A DNA stretch of 64,000 bases from Streptomyces sp. NRRL WC-3626 (GTDB lineage Bacteria; Actinomycetota; Actinomycetes; Streptomycetales; Streptomycetaceae): contig NZ_JOCA01000005.1 of the NCBI RefSeq assembly GCF_000718785.1, positions 124,001 through 188,000 of the forward strand, in the 5' to 3' direction. Positions 17,200 through 27,249 of this stretch are shown one piece after another; positions within the stretch are counted from its first letter, which is position 1, and every line of letters starts with the position of its first letter. The notes beneath the pieces were generated by a model. That model saw nothing but the letters and a program-made list of their open reading frames with translations. It was not told the DNA's origin and ran no database searches. The translations under genes were made by a program, and so were the position numbers.

Positions 17200-20100
17200 A
17201 TGCTCAACCACGTGGAGACCAAGTCCCTCAGCCCCGTCTTCGTAGGCCGCCGCCCCGAACTCGACACCCTCGACACCGCCCTCACCCGGGCCACCACCGA
17301 TCCCCAAGCCCTCCTCATCGGCGGCGAGGCCGGCATCGGCAAAACCCGCCTCGTCGAGGAGTTCGCCACCACCGCCCGCCGCCGGGGCGCCATCGTCGCC
17401 CTCGGCGGCTGCGTGGAGATCGGCGCCGACGGACTCCCCTTCGCCCCCTTCTCCACCGCCCTGCGCCAACTCCGCCGCGAACTGCCCGGGCAACTCGCCG
17501 CCGCCGCCGACGGACAGGAGGAGGAACTCGCCCGCCTCCTCCCCGAACTCGGCACCACCGCCGCCGCCCGAGAGGCCCGCCGGGACGAACAGGGCATGGC
17601 CCGCCTCTTCGAGCTCACCGCCCGCCTCCTCGAACGCGTCACCGCCGAACACACCGTCGTCCTCGCCCTGGAGGACCTCCACTGGGCCGACGCCTCCACC
17701 CGTCACCTCCTCTCCTACCTCTTCCGCACCCTGCGCACCGGCCGCCTCGTCGTCCTCGCCACCTACCGCTCCGACGACATCCACCGCCGCCACCCCCTGC
17801 GCCCCCTCCTCGCCGAACTCGACCGCCTCCGCACGGTCCAGCGCATCGAACTCGGCCGCCTCAACCGCGAGGAGGTCGCCCGGCAGGTCGCCGGCATCAT
17901 CGCCCGCGAACCCGAACCCGGCCGCGTCGACGACATCTTCGAACGCTCCGACGGCAACGCCTTCTTCGTCGAGGAACTCGCCGTCGCCGCCGACGAGGGC
18001 TGCCGCACCGGACTCACCGACTCCCTGCGCGACCTCCTCCTCGTCCGGGTCGAGCGCCTGTCGGAGAGCGCCCAGCGGGTCGCCCGGATCGTCGCCGAGG
18101 GCGGCTCCACCGTCGAGGACCGGCTGCTCGCCGCCGTCGCCGGGCTCGGCGAGGACGACCTCATCGAGGCCCTGCGCGCCGCCGTGAACGCCAGCATCCT
18201 CGCCCCCGCCCCCGACCGGGACGGCTACCGCTTCCGCCACTCCCTGGTCCGCGAAGCCGTCAGCGACGACCTGCTGCCCGGCGAACGCTCCCGCCTCAAC
18301 CGCCGCTACGCCGAGGCCCTGGAGGCCGACCCCGCCCTCGTCCCCGCCGACGAGCGCGTCACCCGCCTGGCCAGCTACTGGTACCACGCCCACGACGCGG
18401 CCAAGGCCCTCCCCGCCGTCCTCGACGCCTCCGTCGAGGCCCGCCGGCGCCACGCCTACTCCGAACAACTCGGGCTGCTGGAACGGGCCATGGAACTCTG
18501 GGACGCCGTCCCCGACACCGTACGGGCCACCCTGCGCCCCCTCGACTACGCCGAGGCCTACCCTCCCTGCGGCTGCGACCCCGAGACGACGCCGCTGCGC
18601 TATCTCGACCTGATGGCCGAAGCCGCCGTCGCCGGCCGCCTCTGCGGGGAACGCGAACGCTCCCTGAAGATCACCAAACGGGCGCTGCGCCTCCTCGAGG
18701 AGGACCCGGACCCCCTGCGCGCCGCCTGGTTCTGGGTACAGCGCTCCCGGATCACCCAGTCCCTCGCCCGCGGTGACGGCTGGGCCGAACTCGGCACCGC
18801 ACAGGCCCTGGTGCGCGGACTGCCCCCGTCCGAGGTGCACGCCGAGGTCCTCGCCTCCGCCGCCAGCTGGTCCATGCTGCACGAACCCGGGCCGGACGCC
18901 ATGGCCGCCGCCGAACGCGCCGTCGAGTACGCCCGCATGGTCGGCGCCCACGACATCGAACTCAACGCCCGGCTCACCCTCGGCAGCCTCGTCGTCGACG
19001 CCGGCGACATCGACACCGGGCTCACCGGGATGTACGAGGTCAAGGAAGGGGCGACCGAACTGGGCGTGGACATGGTGCTGGCCCGCGCCTATGTGAACCT
19101 CCCGTCCGTCCTCGAAGGCGTCGGCCGATCCGAGGAGGCCGCGCGGCTCCTCCAGGAAGGCGTCCACGTCACCCGCAGGCTCGGTCTGCTGGACTCCGAG
19201 GGCTGGGTGTGGGGCAACCTCGCCGAGTCCCTCCACTCCCTCGGCCGCTGGGACGAGGCGGCGCGCGCCGCGGCCAGCGCGCACCGGCTGGGACAGAGCG
19301 CCAAACCGCGCGCCGGCGGTTCCGTGCGGCTGGCACACCTCGCATACGACCGCGGGGACATGGACGAGGCGGCCCGCCGGCTCGCCGACGCCCGCACCTT
19401 CTTCGGCACCCACGACCCGATGCCGCAGTACGCCCTCCCCATGACATGGGTCGCCCTCGGGATAGCCGCCGCCGAGGGCCGGCTCCCCGACGCCCGTGCC
19501 GAACTGCTCACCACCCTCGACAACGGACTCCCGCCCGGAACCCAGCGCTACGGCTGGCCCCTCCTGCTCGCCGCCACGACCGCCGAGGCCGACGCGCACG
19601 GCTCCCCGGCGACCGCACCCGGCCGCCCGGAGATCCTGGAACGCATCCGCAAGGCCGCCAAGACCCTGGCGACCGGCGTGCCCGTATGGCAGGCCCACGA
19701 CGCATGGCTGCGCGCCGAGCTGCTGCGGGCCGAGGGCAGGACCGACCCGGACGCCTGGTCCACCGCCGTCGAAGCCTTCGAGCCACTGGAGCGGCCCTTC
19801 GACCTCGCACGCGTCCGGTTCCGGCTCGCCGAGGCACTGCTCGCCTCCGGCGCCGGCGACGACGAACGCGCCCGCGCCACCGAACTGCTGCGGCTGGTGA
19901 CCGCCGTCGCCGGCCATCTCGGCGCCGCACCGCTGGCCCGCTCCGCCACGCTCCTGGCACAGCGCGCCCGCCTCGCACTGGCGCCCGCCCGCCGCGAGCA
20001 GGCTACCGCCGACCCGGCCGAATCGCTCGGCCTCACCAGCCGGGAGCGCGACGTCCTGCGCCTGGTGGCCGCAGGCCACACCAACCGCCGTATCGCCGAG

Positions 20101-20256
20101 GAACTGTTCATCTCCCCGAAGACGGCCAGCGTCCACGTCTCCAACATCCTCGCCAAACTGGGCGTCTCCGGCCGGGGCGAGGCGGCGGCCGTCGCACACC
20201 GGCTCGGCCTGTTCCCGACGACGCAGACGCGTGAACGGCGCGGCGCGGGACACTAG
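17200..20256 (+). CDS. Large ATP-binding LuxR-family (LAL/MalT-type) transcriptional regulator
   Basis: This 1018-aa regulator has an N-terminal AAA-type ATPase with Walker A GGEAGIGKTR at residues 41-50 and Walker B VVLALEDLHWAD near 153-163. A long helical TPR-like middle follows (about 350-930), then a C-terminal LuxR helix-turn-helix (LTSRERDVLRLVAAGHTNRRIAEEL, then SPKTASVHVSNILAKLGV). LAL proteins typically activate antibiotic or catabolic genes. ATG 17200 is preferred with AAGG 8 nt upstream. An ATG at 16855 would add 115 Pro/Arg-rich residues and run through the upstream small gene. The target is unknown; no biosynthetic cluster is adjacent. Confidence 0.88.
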   Translation: MLNHVETKSLSPVFVGRRPELDTLDTALTRATTDPQALLIGGEAGIGKTRLVEEFATTARRRGAIVALGGCVEIGADGLPFAPFSTALRQLRRELPGQLAAAADGQEEELARLLPELGTTAAAREARRDEQGMARLFELTARLLERVTAEHTVVLALEDLHWADASTRHLLSYLFRTLRTGRLVVLATYRSDDIHRRHPLRPLLAELDRLRTVQRIELGRLNREEVARQVAGIIAREPEPGRVDDIFERSDGNAFFVEELAVAADEGCRTGLTDSLRDLLLVRVERLSESAQRVARIVAEGGSTVEDRLLAAVAGLGEDDLIEALRAAVNASILAPAPDRDGYRFRHSLVREAVSDDLLPGERSRLNRRYAEALEADPALVPADERVTRLASYWYHAHDAAKALPAVLDASVEARRRHAYSEQLGLLERAMELWDAVPDTVRATLRPLDYAEAYPPCGCDPETTPLRYLDLMAEAAVAGRLCGERERSLKITKRALRLLEEDPDPLRAAWFWVQRSRITQSLARGDGWAELGTAQALVRGLPPSEVHAEVLASAASWSMLHEPGPDAMAAAERAVEYARMVGAHDIELNARLTLGSLVVDAGDIDTGLTGMYEVKEGATELGVDMVLARAYVNLPSVLEGVGRSEEAARLLQEGVHVTRRLGLLDSEGWVWGNLAESLHSLGRWDEAARAAASAHRLGQSAKPRAGGSVRLAHLAYDRGDMDEAARRLADARTFFGTHDPMPQYALPMTWVALGIAAAEGRLPDARAELLTTLDNGLPPGTQRYGWPLLLAATTAEADAHGSPATAPGRPEILERIRKAAKTLATGVPVWQAHDAWLRAELLRAEGRTDPDAWSTAVEAFEPLERPFDLARVRFRLAEALLASGAGDDERARATELLRLVTAVAGHLGAAPLARSATLLAQRARLALAPARREQATADPAESLGLTSRERDVLRLVAAGHTNRRIAEELFISPKTASVHVSNILAKLGVSGRGEAAAVAHRLGLFPTTQTRERRGAGH

Positions 20257-20290
20257 CCGTACGACCCATTCGTCCCGGGGAAGGGAAGCG

Positions 20291-20482
20291 ATGTTCAACG
20301 CCTTCGAGGAACTGTTCGCACCCGGCCGTAAACACACCCGGGACGAGCGGAAACGTCTGGAGCTGAGCCGGCAGGACGTCGGCGACGCCGACCCCGGACG
20401 CGGGCCGATAGACCTCGCGTCCGGAAAGGTCACCGTGCGCCCGCCGGCCACTCCGGAGGAGGAACCCGGCGAAGAGACCTGA
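20291..20482 (+). CDS. Small DUF6191-like protein
   Basis: This 63-aa soluble, charged protein begins MFNAFEELFAPGRKHTRDERKRLELSRQDV and has the downstream GRGPIDLASGKVTVRPP segment I recognise from the DUF6191 proteins of Streptomyces. AGGGAAG lies just upstream of ATG 20291. No function is known. It may share a transcript with the LuxR regulator (34-nt gap). Confidence 0.75.
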   Translation: MFNAFEELFAPGRKHTRDERKRLELSRQDVGDADPGRGPIDLASGKVTVRPPATPEEEPGEET

Positions 20483-20489
20483 GCGCCGG

Positions 20490-21659
20490 CTAGCTCACCT
20501 CCAGCTCCAGGATGCGGTCGTCGTCCTCCTTCGGGTCGCCGCGCCCGTCCGTGTTGCTGGTGACCAGCCAGAGCTTGTTCTTGCCCGCCGGGGCCACCGT
20601 GCGCAGCCGGCCGTACTCCTCCTCCAGGAAGGCCTGCGGGTCCGCCGACGCCTCGGTGCCCTTGAGGGGTATGCGCCACAGCCGCTCGCCGCCCAGGCCC
20701 GCCATCCAGATGGAGCCCGCGGCGTAGGCGATACCGCTGGGGGAGGCCTCGTCCGTGGTCCACTGGTCGACCGGGTTGTGGAAGCCGCCGTCGTCCGACT
20801 CGCCCTCCGCCTCCGGCCAGCCGTAGTTGTCACCCGGCTTGATCGCGTTCAGCTCGTCCCAGGTGTCCTGGCCGAACTCCGAGGCGAACAGCCGCTGTTT
20901 GCCGTCCCAGGCCAGCCCCTGCACATTGCGGTGCCCGTACGAGTACACCGGGGAGTCCGGGAACGGGTTGCCCGGCGCCGGCTCGCCGTCCGGGGTCAGC
21001 CGCAGGATCTTGCCGCCCAGGGACTCCTTGTCCTGGGACAGACCCGTGTCACCGCTCTCGCCCGTGCCCGCGTACAGCATCCTGTCCGGGCCGAACGCGA
21101 TCCGGCCGCCGTTGTGGATCATCCCCTTGGGGATGCCCCGGAACACCGTGTCCGGCGCTCCCAGCTGCTCACCGGCCGGTTTCCCCTCGTCGTAGATCAT
21201 GCGGACGATGCGGTTGTCGGAGGCCGAGGTGAAGTAGGCGTAGACCATGTGGTCCGACGCGTACTCGGGCGAGAGGGCGATACCGAGCAGGCCGCCCTCG
21301 CCCGACGGGGAGACCCCGGGCACCTCGCCCAGCTCGGTCTTCTCGCCGGTCCTCCCGTCGACCCGGGTGATCGTCGCCTCGTCCCGCGAGGACACCAGCA
21401 GGTCGCCGTCGGCCAGCGGGGCCAGGCCCCAGGGGGTGCTCAGGCCCGTGGCGACCGTACGCGCCACCTTCACCGAGCCCTTCGCGGGTGGTGTCTCCTC
21501 CGGGGAACCCTCCGGCGACGACGAGCCGGCAGCCGTCCCGGTGGGTGTGGCGGTGGCGCTGCCGTCCTCGCCCGGCGGTCCCCCGTCGCCGGAGGAGCAG
21601 CCGGCGGTCAGCAGGAGCGCGGCGGCGGCCAGTACGGCCGACACGGCTCGTCGTTGCAC
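20490..21659 (-). CDS. PQQ-type sugar/sorbosone dehydrogenase-like lipoprotein
   Basis: This 389-aa secreted lipoprotein has signal peptide residues 1-20, lipobox LTAGC with Cys21, a Ser/Thr/Pro linker to about residue 60, then a six-bladed beta-propeller of the GSDH family (TPWGLAPLADGDLLVSSRDEATI, GEGGLLGIALSP, IHNGGRIAFGPD, YSYGHRNVQGLAWD, YGWPEAEG). The family includes soluble PQQ glucose dehydrogenases and many members with no shown activity. GTG 21659 has GAAGGGA about 9 nt upstream. Its 3' end faces the DUF6191 gene with only 7 bp between stops. Confidence 0.88.
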   Translation of the reverse strand: MQRRAVSAVLAAAALLLTAGCSSGDGGPPGEDGSATATPTGTAAGSSSPEGSPEETPPAKGSVKVARTVATGLSTPWGLAPLADGDLLVSSRDEATITRVDGRTGEKTELGEVPGVSPSGEGGLLGIALSPEYASDHMVYAYFTSASDNRIVRMIYDEGKPAGEQLGAPDTVFRGIPKGMIHNGGRIAFGPDRMLYAGTGESGDTGLSQDKESLGGKILRLTPDGEPAPGNPFPDSPVYSYGHRNVQGLAWDGKQRLFASEFGQDTWDELNAIKPGDNYGWPEAEGESDDGGFHNPVDQWTTDEASPSGIAYAAGSIWMAGLGGERLWRIPLKGTEASADPQAFLEEEYGRLRTVAPAGKNKLWLVTSNTDGRGDPKEDDDRILELEVS

Positions 21660-21768
21660 GATCTCGTCCCTTCGACGCGGCGGTTCTACCTGTCATACAC
21701 CGCTCGCGCCTCCCAGGTTCCCGATCCCGCAACCTCGAACCCCGGGCCCACCGTCCACGAGGCCGCGC

Positions 21769-22767
21769 TCAGTCCCAGGACCCCTGTGCCGCGGGCAGTT
21801 CCGCGATCTCCGCGACGTCGCGTCCCGTCAGCCGCAGACCCGCCGCCGCCGCGTTCTCCGTGACCCAGCGCTCCTGCTTGGCGCCGGGGACCGGGATCAC
21901 CTGGCGGCCCCGGCCCAGTACCCAGGCCAACGCCACCTGTGCCGGGGTGACGTGGTCGCCGTGGCGGCGGGCGACGCGGCGCAGGCCGACCACGAGGGGC
22001 TGGTTCGCGGCCATCATCTCGGCCGTGAAGCGCGGGTGCCGGGCGCGCGGATCGTCCGCCTCGAACCCCACGCCCGGTGTCAGCGTCCCGGTCAGGAAGC
22101 CGTTGCCCAGCGGCATCGCCGCCAGGAACCCGACCCCGCGAGACTCGCACCACGGCAGCAGCGTCTCCAGCGCCTCCGGCGACCACACCGACAGCTCCGC
22201 CTCCACCGCGCTCACCGGGAAGACCTGCTGCACCCGCTCCAGCTGCCGCACCGTCGCGTCGTGCAGCCGGGCCCCCGGCCGCCGGGACGCGCGCGCCCCC
22301 ACCGCGCACAGCCCCAACGCCCGTACCTTCCCCGCCCGTACGAGCTCCGCCATCGCGCCCCAGGTCTCCTCCACCGGGACCTCCGGATCGGCGCGGTGCA
22401 GCTGGTACAGGTCGATGACATCGGTCCCCAGCCGGCGCAGCGACGCGTCGCAGGCCCTTCTCACGTACCCGGGGCGGCCGTTGGCCACGATGTGCTGGTC
22501 ACCCACCAGCAGACCGACCTTCGTGGACACGAACGCGTCGGAGCGCCGCTCCTTCAACACCCGGCCGAGCAGCAGCTCGTTGGTGAACGGGCCGTACATG
22601 TCGGCGGTGTCGAGAAGTGTCGAGCCCAGGTCCAGCGCCCGGTGCACCGCCCTGAGCGACTCCTCGCCACGCTGCCGCGACGTGCTGTACGCCCAGCTCA
22701 TCGGCATGCACCCGAGTCCGACGGCGCCCACCGCGAGCGCCCCCGCGCCGATCGTCCTGCGCTCCAC
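21769..22767 (-). CDS. Aldo/keto reductase
   Basis: This 332-aa NADPH-dependent (beta/alpha)8 oxidoreductase has catalytic Asp and Tyr in LLDTADMYGPFTNE, Lys in FVSTKVG and His in DLYQLHRAD, plus the coenzyme motif at VIPVPGAKQERWVTEN. Start GTG 22767. It shares a 75-bp divergent promoter region with the 2-hydroxyacid dehydrogenase gene at 22843. Confidence 0.88.
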   Translation of the reverse strand: MERRTIGAGALAVGAVGLGCMPMSWAYSTSRQRGEESLRAVHRALDLGSTLLDTADMYGPFTNELLLGRVLKERRSDAFVSTKVGLLVGDQHIVANGRPGYVRRACDASLRRLGTDVIDLYQLHRADPEVPVEETWGAMAELVRAGKVRALGLCAVGARASRRPGARLHDATVRQLERVQQVFPVSAVEAELSVWSPEALETLLPWCESRGVGFLAAMPLGNGFLTGTLTPGVGFEADDPRARHPRFTAEMMAANQPLVVGLRRVARRHGDHVTPAQVALAWVLGRGRQVIPVPGAKQERWVTENAAAAGLRLTGRDVAEIAELPAAQGSWD

Positions 22768-22842
22768 CTGCTCGTGACCCTCCCTCTCCGGCCCCCCAAC
22801 CTAACCTCTGCCGTTCCGCACATCTGAACTAGCCTCCGGACC

Positions 22843-23796
22843 ATGACCACTGCTGACGTATGGCTTCCCATCCCGCCGGACGAGATCGAGGGTCTTCCCG
22901 AGGGGCCGCGCTACCGCCACTGGGACGGGGCCGACGAGTTCCCCGCCGACCCGGCCGACTGCGGCTTCTACGTCGTGCCCTACATGAAGCCCCCGGGCGT
23001 CGGCATCCGCCCGCTGCCGCTGATGCGCTCCGTCCGCGTCGTACAGACCCTGTCGGCCGGCACCGACCATGTGGAGCCAGGCCTGAAGGACCTGCCCGCG
23101 GGTGTCCGGCTGTGCAACGCGCGCGGAGTGCACGAGGCCAGCACCGCCGAACTCACCCTCGCGCTGATCCTCGCCTCCCTGCGCGGCATCCCCGACTTCG
23201 TGCGGGCACAGGACAAGGGCGAGTGGCGCGGCGGGTTCCGACCCGCGCTCGCCGACAGGAACGTGCTCATCGTGGGGTACGGCTCGATCGGCGCCGCCAT
23301 CGAGGACCGGCTCGTTCCGTTCGAGCTCGCGCGGGTGGCGCGCGTCGCGCGCTCCGCACGCACCACGGAGCGCGGGCCGGTGCACCCGCTCACCGAACTG
23401 CCCGCCCTGCTCCCCGAGGCGGACGTCGTCGTCCTGTCCACCCCGCTGACCGAGACCACCCGGCACCTCGTGGACGCCGGTTTCCTGGCCCGTATGAAGG
23501 ACGGCGCCCTGCTGGTCAACGTGGCCCGCGGCGGGGTCGTCGACACCAAGGCGCTGCTCACCGAGGTGGAGAGCGGCCGCATCACCGCGGCCCTCGACGT
23601 CACCGATCCCGAACCCCTGCCGTCGGAGCATCCGCTGTGGCGGGCCCCGGGCGTCCTCGTCACCCCGCACGTCGGCGGGCCCACCTCCGCCTTCCGCCCG
23701 CGCGCCGAGCGGCTGCTGGTCAATCAGTTGCGCCGTTACCTGAACCAGGAGGAGCCCGGGAACGTGGTCCTGGTGACGGGAGCGGAGGCCCGGTAG
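22843..23796 (+). CDS. D-isomer-specific 2-hydroxyacid dehydrogenase
   Basis: This 317-aa NAD(P)-binding dehydrogenase has VLIVGYGSIGAAIEDRLVPF, LVNVARGGVVDTKALL (catalytic Arg), the DP-x-P element and LVTPHVGGPTSAF (catalytic His). The N-terminal domain is short, as in the GhrA-like/phosphoglycerate dehydrogenase-like group. No Shine-Dalgarno is evident; TAGCCT (22830-22835) lies 7 nt before ATG 22843, indicating a leaderless mRNA. Confidence 0.87.
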   Translation: MTTADVWLPIPPDEIEGLPEGPRYRHWDGADEFPADPADCGFYVVPYMKPPGVGIRPLPLMRSVRVVQTLSAGTDHVEPGLKDLPAGVRLCNARGVHEASTAELTLALILASLRGIPDFVRAQDKGEWRGGFRPALADRNVLIVGYGSIGAAIEDRLVPFELARVARVARSARTTERGPVHPLTELPALLPEADVVVLSTPLTETTRHLVDAGFLARMKDGALLVNVARGGVVDTKALLTEVESGRITAALDVTDPEPLPSEHPLWRAPGVLVTPHVGGPTSAFRPRAERLLVNQLRRYLNQEEPGNVVLVTGAEAR

Positions 23797-24210
23797 TCCG
23801 CTTCGGGTACCGTCCGCGTTTCCCCGGGCGCGGTGGGTACTCATCTATCCAGTGATCGTTACGGAGCGTAGAGAACCTATGTCCCTGAGTGACGATCCTG
23901 GTGTATCGTCCCGACAGGGGCTGCGCCGCCGACCAACGGCGCAGGGGCAGGAACACTGCGGACAGTGAGGGGGGCGACGGACGATGCACGGCCTGTGGAC
24001 GAGCGATCCGACGCGGCGGAGCCGTCGGCGACGACCATGTCGCACGACCGCGCGCAGCCGCGGGCACCACGGCGGCCACCACACCAGGCGCGGCGGCCCC
24101 GACCCCGGTCCCGGCCGCCACCCCCACGGGTACGGCGGTCGCCGAAGGCACGCCCGCCCGGTGCACCGGAGGCCGAAGGACCCGGGAGCGGAGCGCACCG
24201 GGAGGTACCG
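23797..24210. other. Non-coding interval upstream of the GGDEF-EAL gene
   Basis: This 414-bp gap holds a candidate BldD site (23880-23892). The frame of the next gene stays open back to 23965, but that stretch is Arg/Pro-rich and lacks a ribosome binding site. A GATCGT/ACGATC inverted pair (23854-23859, 23892-23897) brackets the BldD-like site. No RNA gene is seen. Confidence 0.5.
23880..23892 (+). promoter_or_regulatory. Candidate BldD-binding site
   Basis: The 13 bases from T23880 match the BldD consensus TNACNCWGNGTNA at eight of nine informative positions, with T for the A at position 3. BldD is the c-di-GMP-responsive repressor of Streptomyces development and is reported to control several c-di-GMP genes, which makes this location plausible. 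Confidence 0.45.
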
Positions 24211-27200
24211 GTGAGCGCACCCACCCAGACCTCCCCGCTCGAGGGAACACTGCGGCAGCAGCCCGCGCCGACGGCGCTGCTGTCCGGCACGCCGGCCGTC
24301 GTGCGCCGGCCCGGCCCGGGCGCCCAGCTCGTCCTCGCCCTCGTCTGCGGTGCCTACGCCGTCGGCGCCGCGTCCGGCTGGGGCTCCGAGCGGCTCGCGC
24401 TGATCATGGGCGACTTCGGACTGAGCGCCGCCGCCGCTACGGCCGCGGTGTCCTGCTTCCTCTACGGCCGCAGCCCCCGCACCCGGTTTCGACCGGCCTG
24501 GCTGATGTTCGGCCTCTCCTCCGCCATGGCCGCCCTGGGCAACCTGGTCTGGGGGTGGTACGAGGTCGTCCTCGGGCTTCCCGTACCCACCCCCAGCTAC
24601 GCGGACCTGTTCTTCCTGTGCTTCGCGCCGCCCGCCATCGTGGGGCTCCTGGTGCTCGCCAAACGGCCCGTGAGCAAGGCCGGCTGGGTCTGCCTCGCCC
24701 TGGACGCCTGGCTGATCGGCGGCTCCCTGCTCACCCTGGCGTGGAGCCTCGCACTCGCCCAGGCCGCCCAGGCCGAGGGGCCCGGCGTCGCGCACACCGC
24801 GCTGTCACTGGCGTACCCGCTGCTCGACATCGCCCTGGTCAGCATGGTGCTCGCGTTGCACTTCCGGCGCTCGTCGGTCAACCGGTCCGCGGTCAACACC
24901 GCGATCGGCGCGCTCGCGCTGACCGTCATGTGCGACGCCCTGTTCACCTCCCCGCTGCTGCACGCCGACTACAGCTCCGGACAACTGCTCGACGCGGGCT
25001 GGTTCGCCGGCTCGCTCCTCCTGGCGTACGCCCCCTGGGCCGCGCCGCGCGGCGGACGGCCCGAGCGGGAGGGACACACCCGCGTGGTCCGCGAGCACCT
25101 GCCCGGGCGGCACGGCGCACCGGACCACCACCACGGACCGCCGCCCGGTGAGCCCGCCCGGCATCCGCTCTCCCGGCCCATCACCGGCTCCCTCGCCGCG
25201 CTCACCCCGTACCTCGCCGCCGCCGTATGCACCCTCGGAATCCTCTACAACGTCCTCAACGGGCGCAGCGTCGACCGCGTCGTGCTGATCACCGGGGGCA
25301 CCGTCGTCCTGGCGCTCGTGGTGCGGCAGGGCATCATGCTGCTCGACAACATCACCCTCACCCAGGAACTGGCGCAGAAGGAGAACCACTTCCGCTCCCT
25401 GGTGCAGGGCTCCAGCGACGTCATCATGATCGCCGCCCCCAGCGGCATCCTCCGCTACGTCTCCCCGGCCGCCGCCGGTGTCTACGGCCGTCCGGCGGAG
25501 GAGCTGGAGGGGACCGAACTGGCCGGTCTCATCCACCCGGAGGACCTCGGCTGCGTCGTGCACGAGGTGCGCCGCTTCCTCGCCGCCGACCCCGTCGAGG
25601 AACCCACGACCCGTATCGAGTGCCGCTTCCGTTCCGGCGGCGGCGCAGGCTGGCTCAACGTCGAGTCGACCGTCAACCGGCACCACGGCGGCCTGATCTT
25701 CAACAGCCGCGACGTCACCGAGAGAGTGCGGCTCCAGGCCCAGCTCCAGCACAACGCGGAGCACGACCCGCTCACCGACCTGCCCAACCGCGCCCTGTTC
25801 ACCCGGCGCGTCCAGCAGGCCCTGTCCGGCCGCCGCTCCTCGGACCGCGGAGCCGCCCTCAGGGGCACGGCCGTGCTCTTCATCGACCTCGACGGCTTCA
25901 AAGGCGTCAACGACACCATCGGGCACCAGGCCGGTGACGAGCTGCTCGTCCAGGCCGCCCGCAGACTCCAGGACGCGGTCCGCAAGGGCGACACCGCCTC
26001 CCGGCTGGGCGGCGACGAGTTCGCGGCCCTGATCGCCGGGGACGGCGTCCGTGACCGGGACGCGCGCGAGCGGCACATCGTGGAGCTCGCCGACCGCCTC
26101 AGAGCGACCCTCTCGCAGCCCTACGCCATCGACGGCAACGATGTCCGGGTCAACGCCTCCATCGGCGTCGCCTTCGCCGAACCCGGCCTCGGCGCGGGCG
26201 AGCTGCTGCGCAACGCCGACCTGGCGATGTACCGCGCGAAGGCCGCCGGCAAGGGCCGCGTGGAGCTGTACCGGCCACAGATGCAGCAGGACGTGGTGCG
26301 CAGGGCGGAGCTGGCCACCCGGCTGCGCGCGGCACTGCACCACGGCGAGTTCGCCCTGCTGCACCAGCCGGTCGTGTCCCTGGCGGACGGCCGGATCACA
26401 TCGGTCTGCGCCCAGGCGCGCTGGCGCTCCTCCCAGGGCGTGCTGTTCACCCCGGCGGAGTTCCTGCGCGTGGCGGAGGACAGCGAGAAGACCGCCGAGC
26501 TGGGCCGCTGGGTGCTGGAGGAGGCCGTGGAGCAGGCCGCCGAACGGCACGCGACCGGTCTGCCCGTGCCCGTGGCCGTCCGGCTGAGCGCCCACCGGCT
26601 GCTCGACCGGTCACTGCCCCTGGGCTCGATCGAGGCCCTGCTGACCCGGCACGGACTGCCGTCCGGCTCCCTGGTGGTCGAACTGGCCGACACCGACCCC
26701 AGGGCGTCGCTCGACGAACTGGAGCGCCGGCTGACCGTGCTCAAGCGGCTCGGCGTGCGGATCGCGCTCGACGGCTTCGGCAGCGGTTTCGCGGCGATCA
26801 CGGCCCTCAGGCGGCTCCCCGTCGACGTGCTGAAGCTCGACCGGGGCCTGGTCGACGGTGTGCTGGAGTCCGCCCGGCTGCACAAGATCACCAGCGGGCT
26901 GCTGCGGATCGCCTCCGACCTCGGAATGCAGTCCGTGGCCGACGGCGTGGACCTGCCCGAGCAGGTGGCCGCCCTGCGCGCGATGGGCTGCACGCACGGG
27001 CAGGGCGGAGCGTTCTCCCTGGCGCTGGACGAGTACCGGCTGCGCAGAGCGCTGGCCGCCGGGCACTATCCGGTACCGCACGCCCCGGCCGAGCCCGTTT
27101 TCGTGGGCGGGGGCGGGAGCGGGAGCACGGGGGTGTACTCCGCCGGGGTGACCGCCGTACTCCAGGGCGGTACGGCACTGCGCTCACATAATGAGACTCC

Positions 27201-27216
27201 CGTCCCACCCACTTGA
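24211..27216 (+). CDS. cdgE: Membrane-bound PAS-GGDEF-(degenerate) EAL protein, CdgE-like
   Basis: This 1001-aa protein has about ten N-terminal TM helices (residues 40-380), a PAS sensor ([20 protein letters not shown]), a GGDEF diguanylate cyclase domain and an EAL domain. The cyclase site [11 protein letters not shown] is intact, and an inhibitory I-site RKGD (RxxD) lies five residues before GGDEF. The EAL domain has lost key residues: EAL itself reads AQA (SVCAQARW), DDFG reads DGFG and the AEGVE loop reads ADGVD. It therefore probably makes c-di-GMP but does not hydrolyse it. GTG 24211 has GGAGG 5 nt upstream. The symbol rests on recalled synteny with S. coelicolor, where this gene lies just upstream of ilvB. 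Confidence 0.85.
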   Translation: MSAPTQTSPLEGTLRQQPAPTALLSGTPAVVRRPGPGAQLVLALVCGAYAVGAASGWGSERLALIMGDFGLSAAAATAAVSCFLYGRSPRTRFRPAWLMFGLSSAMAALGNLVWGWYEVVLGLPVPTPSYADLFFLCFAPPAIVGLLVLAKRPVSKAGWVCLALDAWLIGGSLLTLAWSLALAQAAQAEGPGVAHTALSLAYPLLDIALVSMVLALHFRRSSVNRSAVNTAIGALALTVMCDALFTSPLLHADYSSGQLLDAGWFAGSLLLAYAPWAAPRGGRPEREGHTRVVREHLPGRHGAPDHHHGPPPGEPARHPLSRPITGSLAALTPYLAAAVCTLGILYNVLNGRSVDRVVLITGGTVVLALVVRQGIMLLDNITLTQELAQKENHFRSLVQGSSDVIMIAAPSGILRYVSPAAAGVYGRPAEELEGTELAGLIHPEDLGCVVHEVRRFLAADPVEEPTTRIECRFRSGGGAGWLNVESTVNRHHGGLIFNSRDVTERVRLQAQLQHNAEHDPLTDLPNRALFTRRVQQALSGRRSSDRGAALRGTAVLFIDLDGFKGVNDTIGHQAGDELLVQAARRLQDAVRKGDTASRLGGDEFAALIAGDGVRDRDARERHIVELADRLRATLSQPYAIDGNDVRVNASIGVAFAEPGLGAGELLRNADLAMYRAKAAGKGRVELYRPQMQQDVVRRAELATRLRAALHHGEFALLHQPVVSLADGRITSVCAQARWRSSQGVLFTPAEFLRVAEDSEKTAELGRWVLEEAVEQAAERHATGLPVPVAVRLSAHRLLDRSLPLGSIEALLTRHGLPSGSLVVELADTDPRASLDELERRLTVLKRLGVRIALDGFGSGFAAITALRRLPVDVLKLDRGLVDGVLESARLHKITSGLLRIASDLGMQSVADGVDLPEQVAALRAMGCTHGQGGAFSLALDEYRLRRALAAGHYPVPHAPAEPVFVGGGGSGSTGVYSAGVTAVLQGGTALRSHNETPVPPT

Positions 27217-27242
27217 CAGTGGGTGCGCGCCGGGGGGAGGGT
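27206..27242 (+). promoter_or_regulatory. ilvB leader promoter with inverted repeat around the -35 box
   Basis: TTGACA (27213-27218) is a perfect -35 hexamer overlapping the cdgE stop codon. GAGGGT (27237-27242) is 18 nt downstream as a possible -10. A perfect 7-bp inverted repeat (CACCCAC 27206-27212, GTGGGTG 27219-27225) flanks the -35 exactly, as expected for a repressor or activator site; it could alternatively be a weak cdgE terminator. Confidence 0.55.
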
Positions 27243-27249
27243 CAGTGCC

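Noticed and set aside
16702..20763. 1353-aa open frame on the minus strand
   Set aside because: Antisense to the LAL regulator, with Gly/Val/Glu-rich low-complexity sequence; the plus-strand frame has Walker and LuxR motifs.
23965..24210. N-terminal extension of the CdgE-like protein
   Set aside because: The 82 residues are Arg/Pro-rich with no ribosome binding site, whereas GTG 24211 has GGAGG at ideal spacing.
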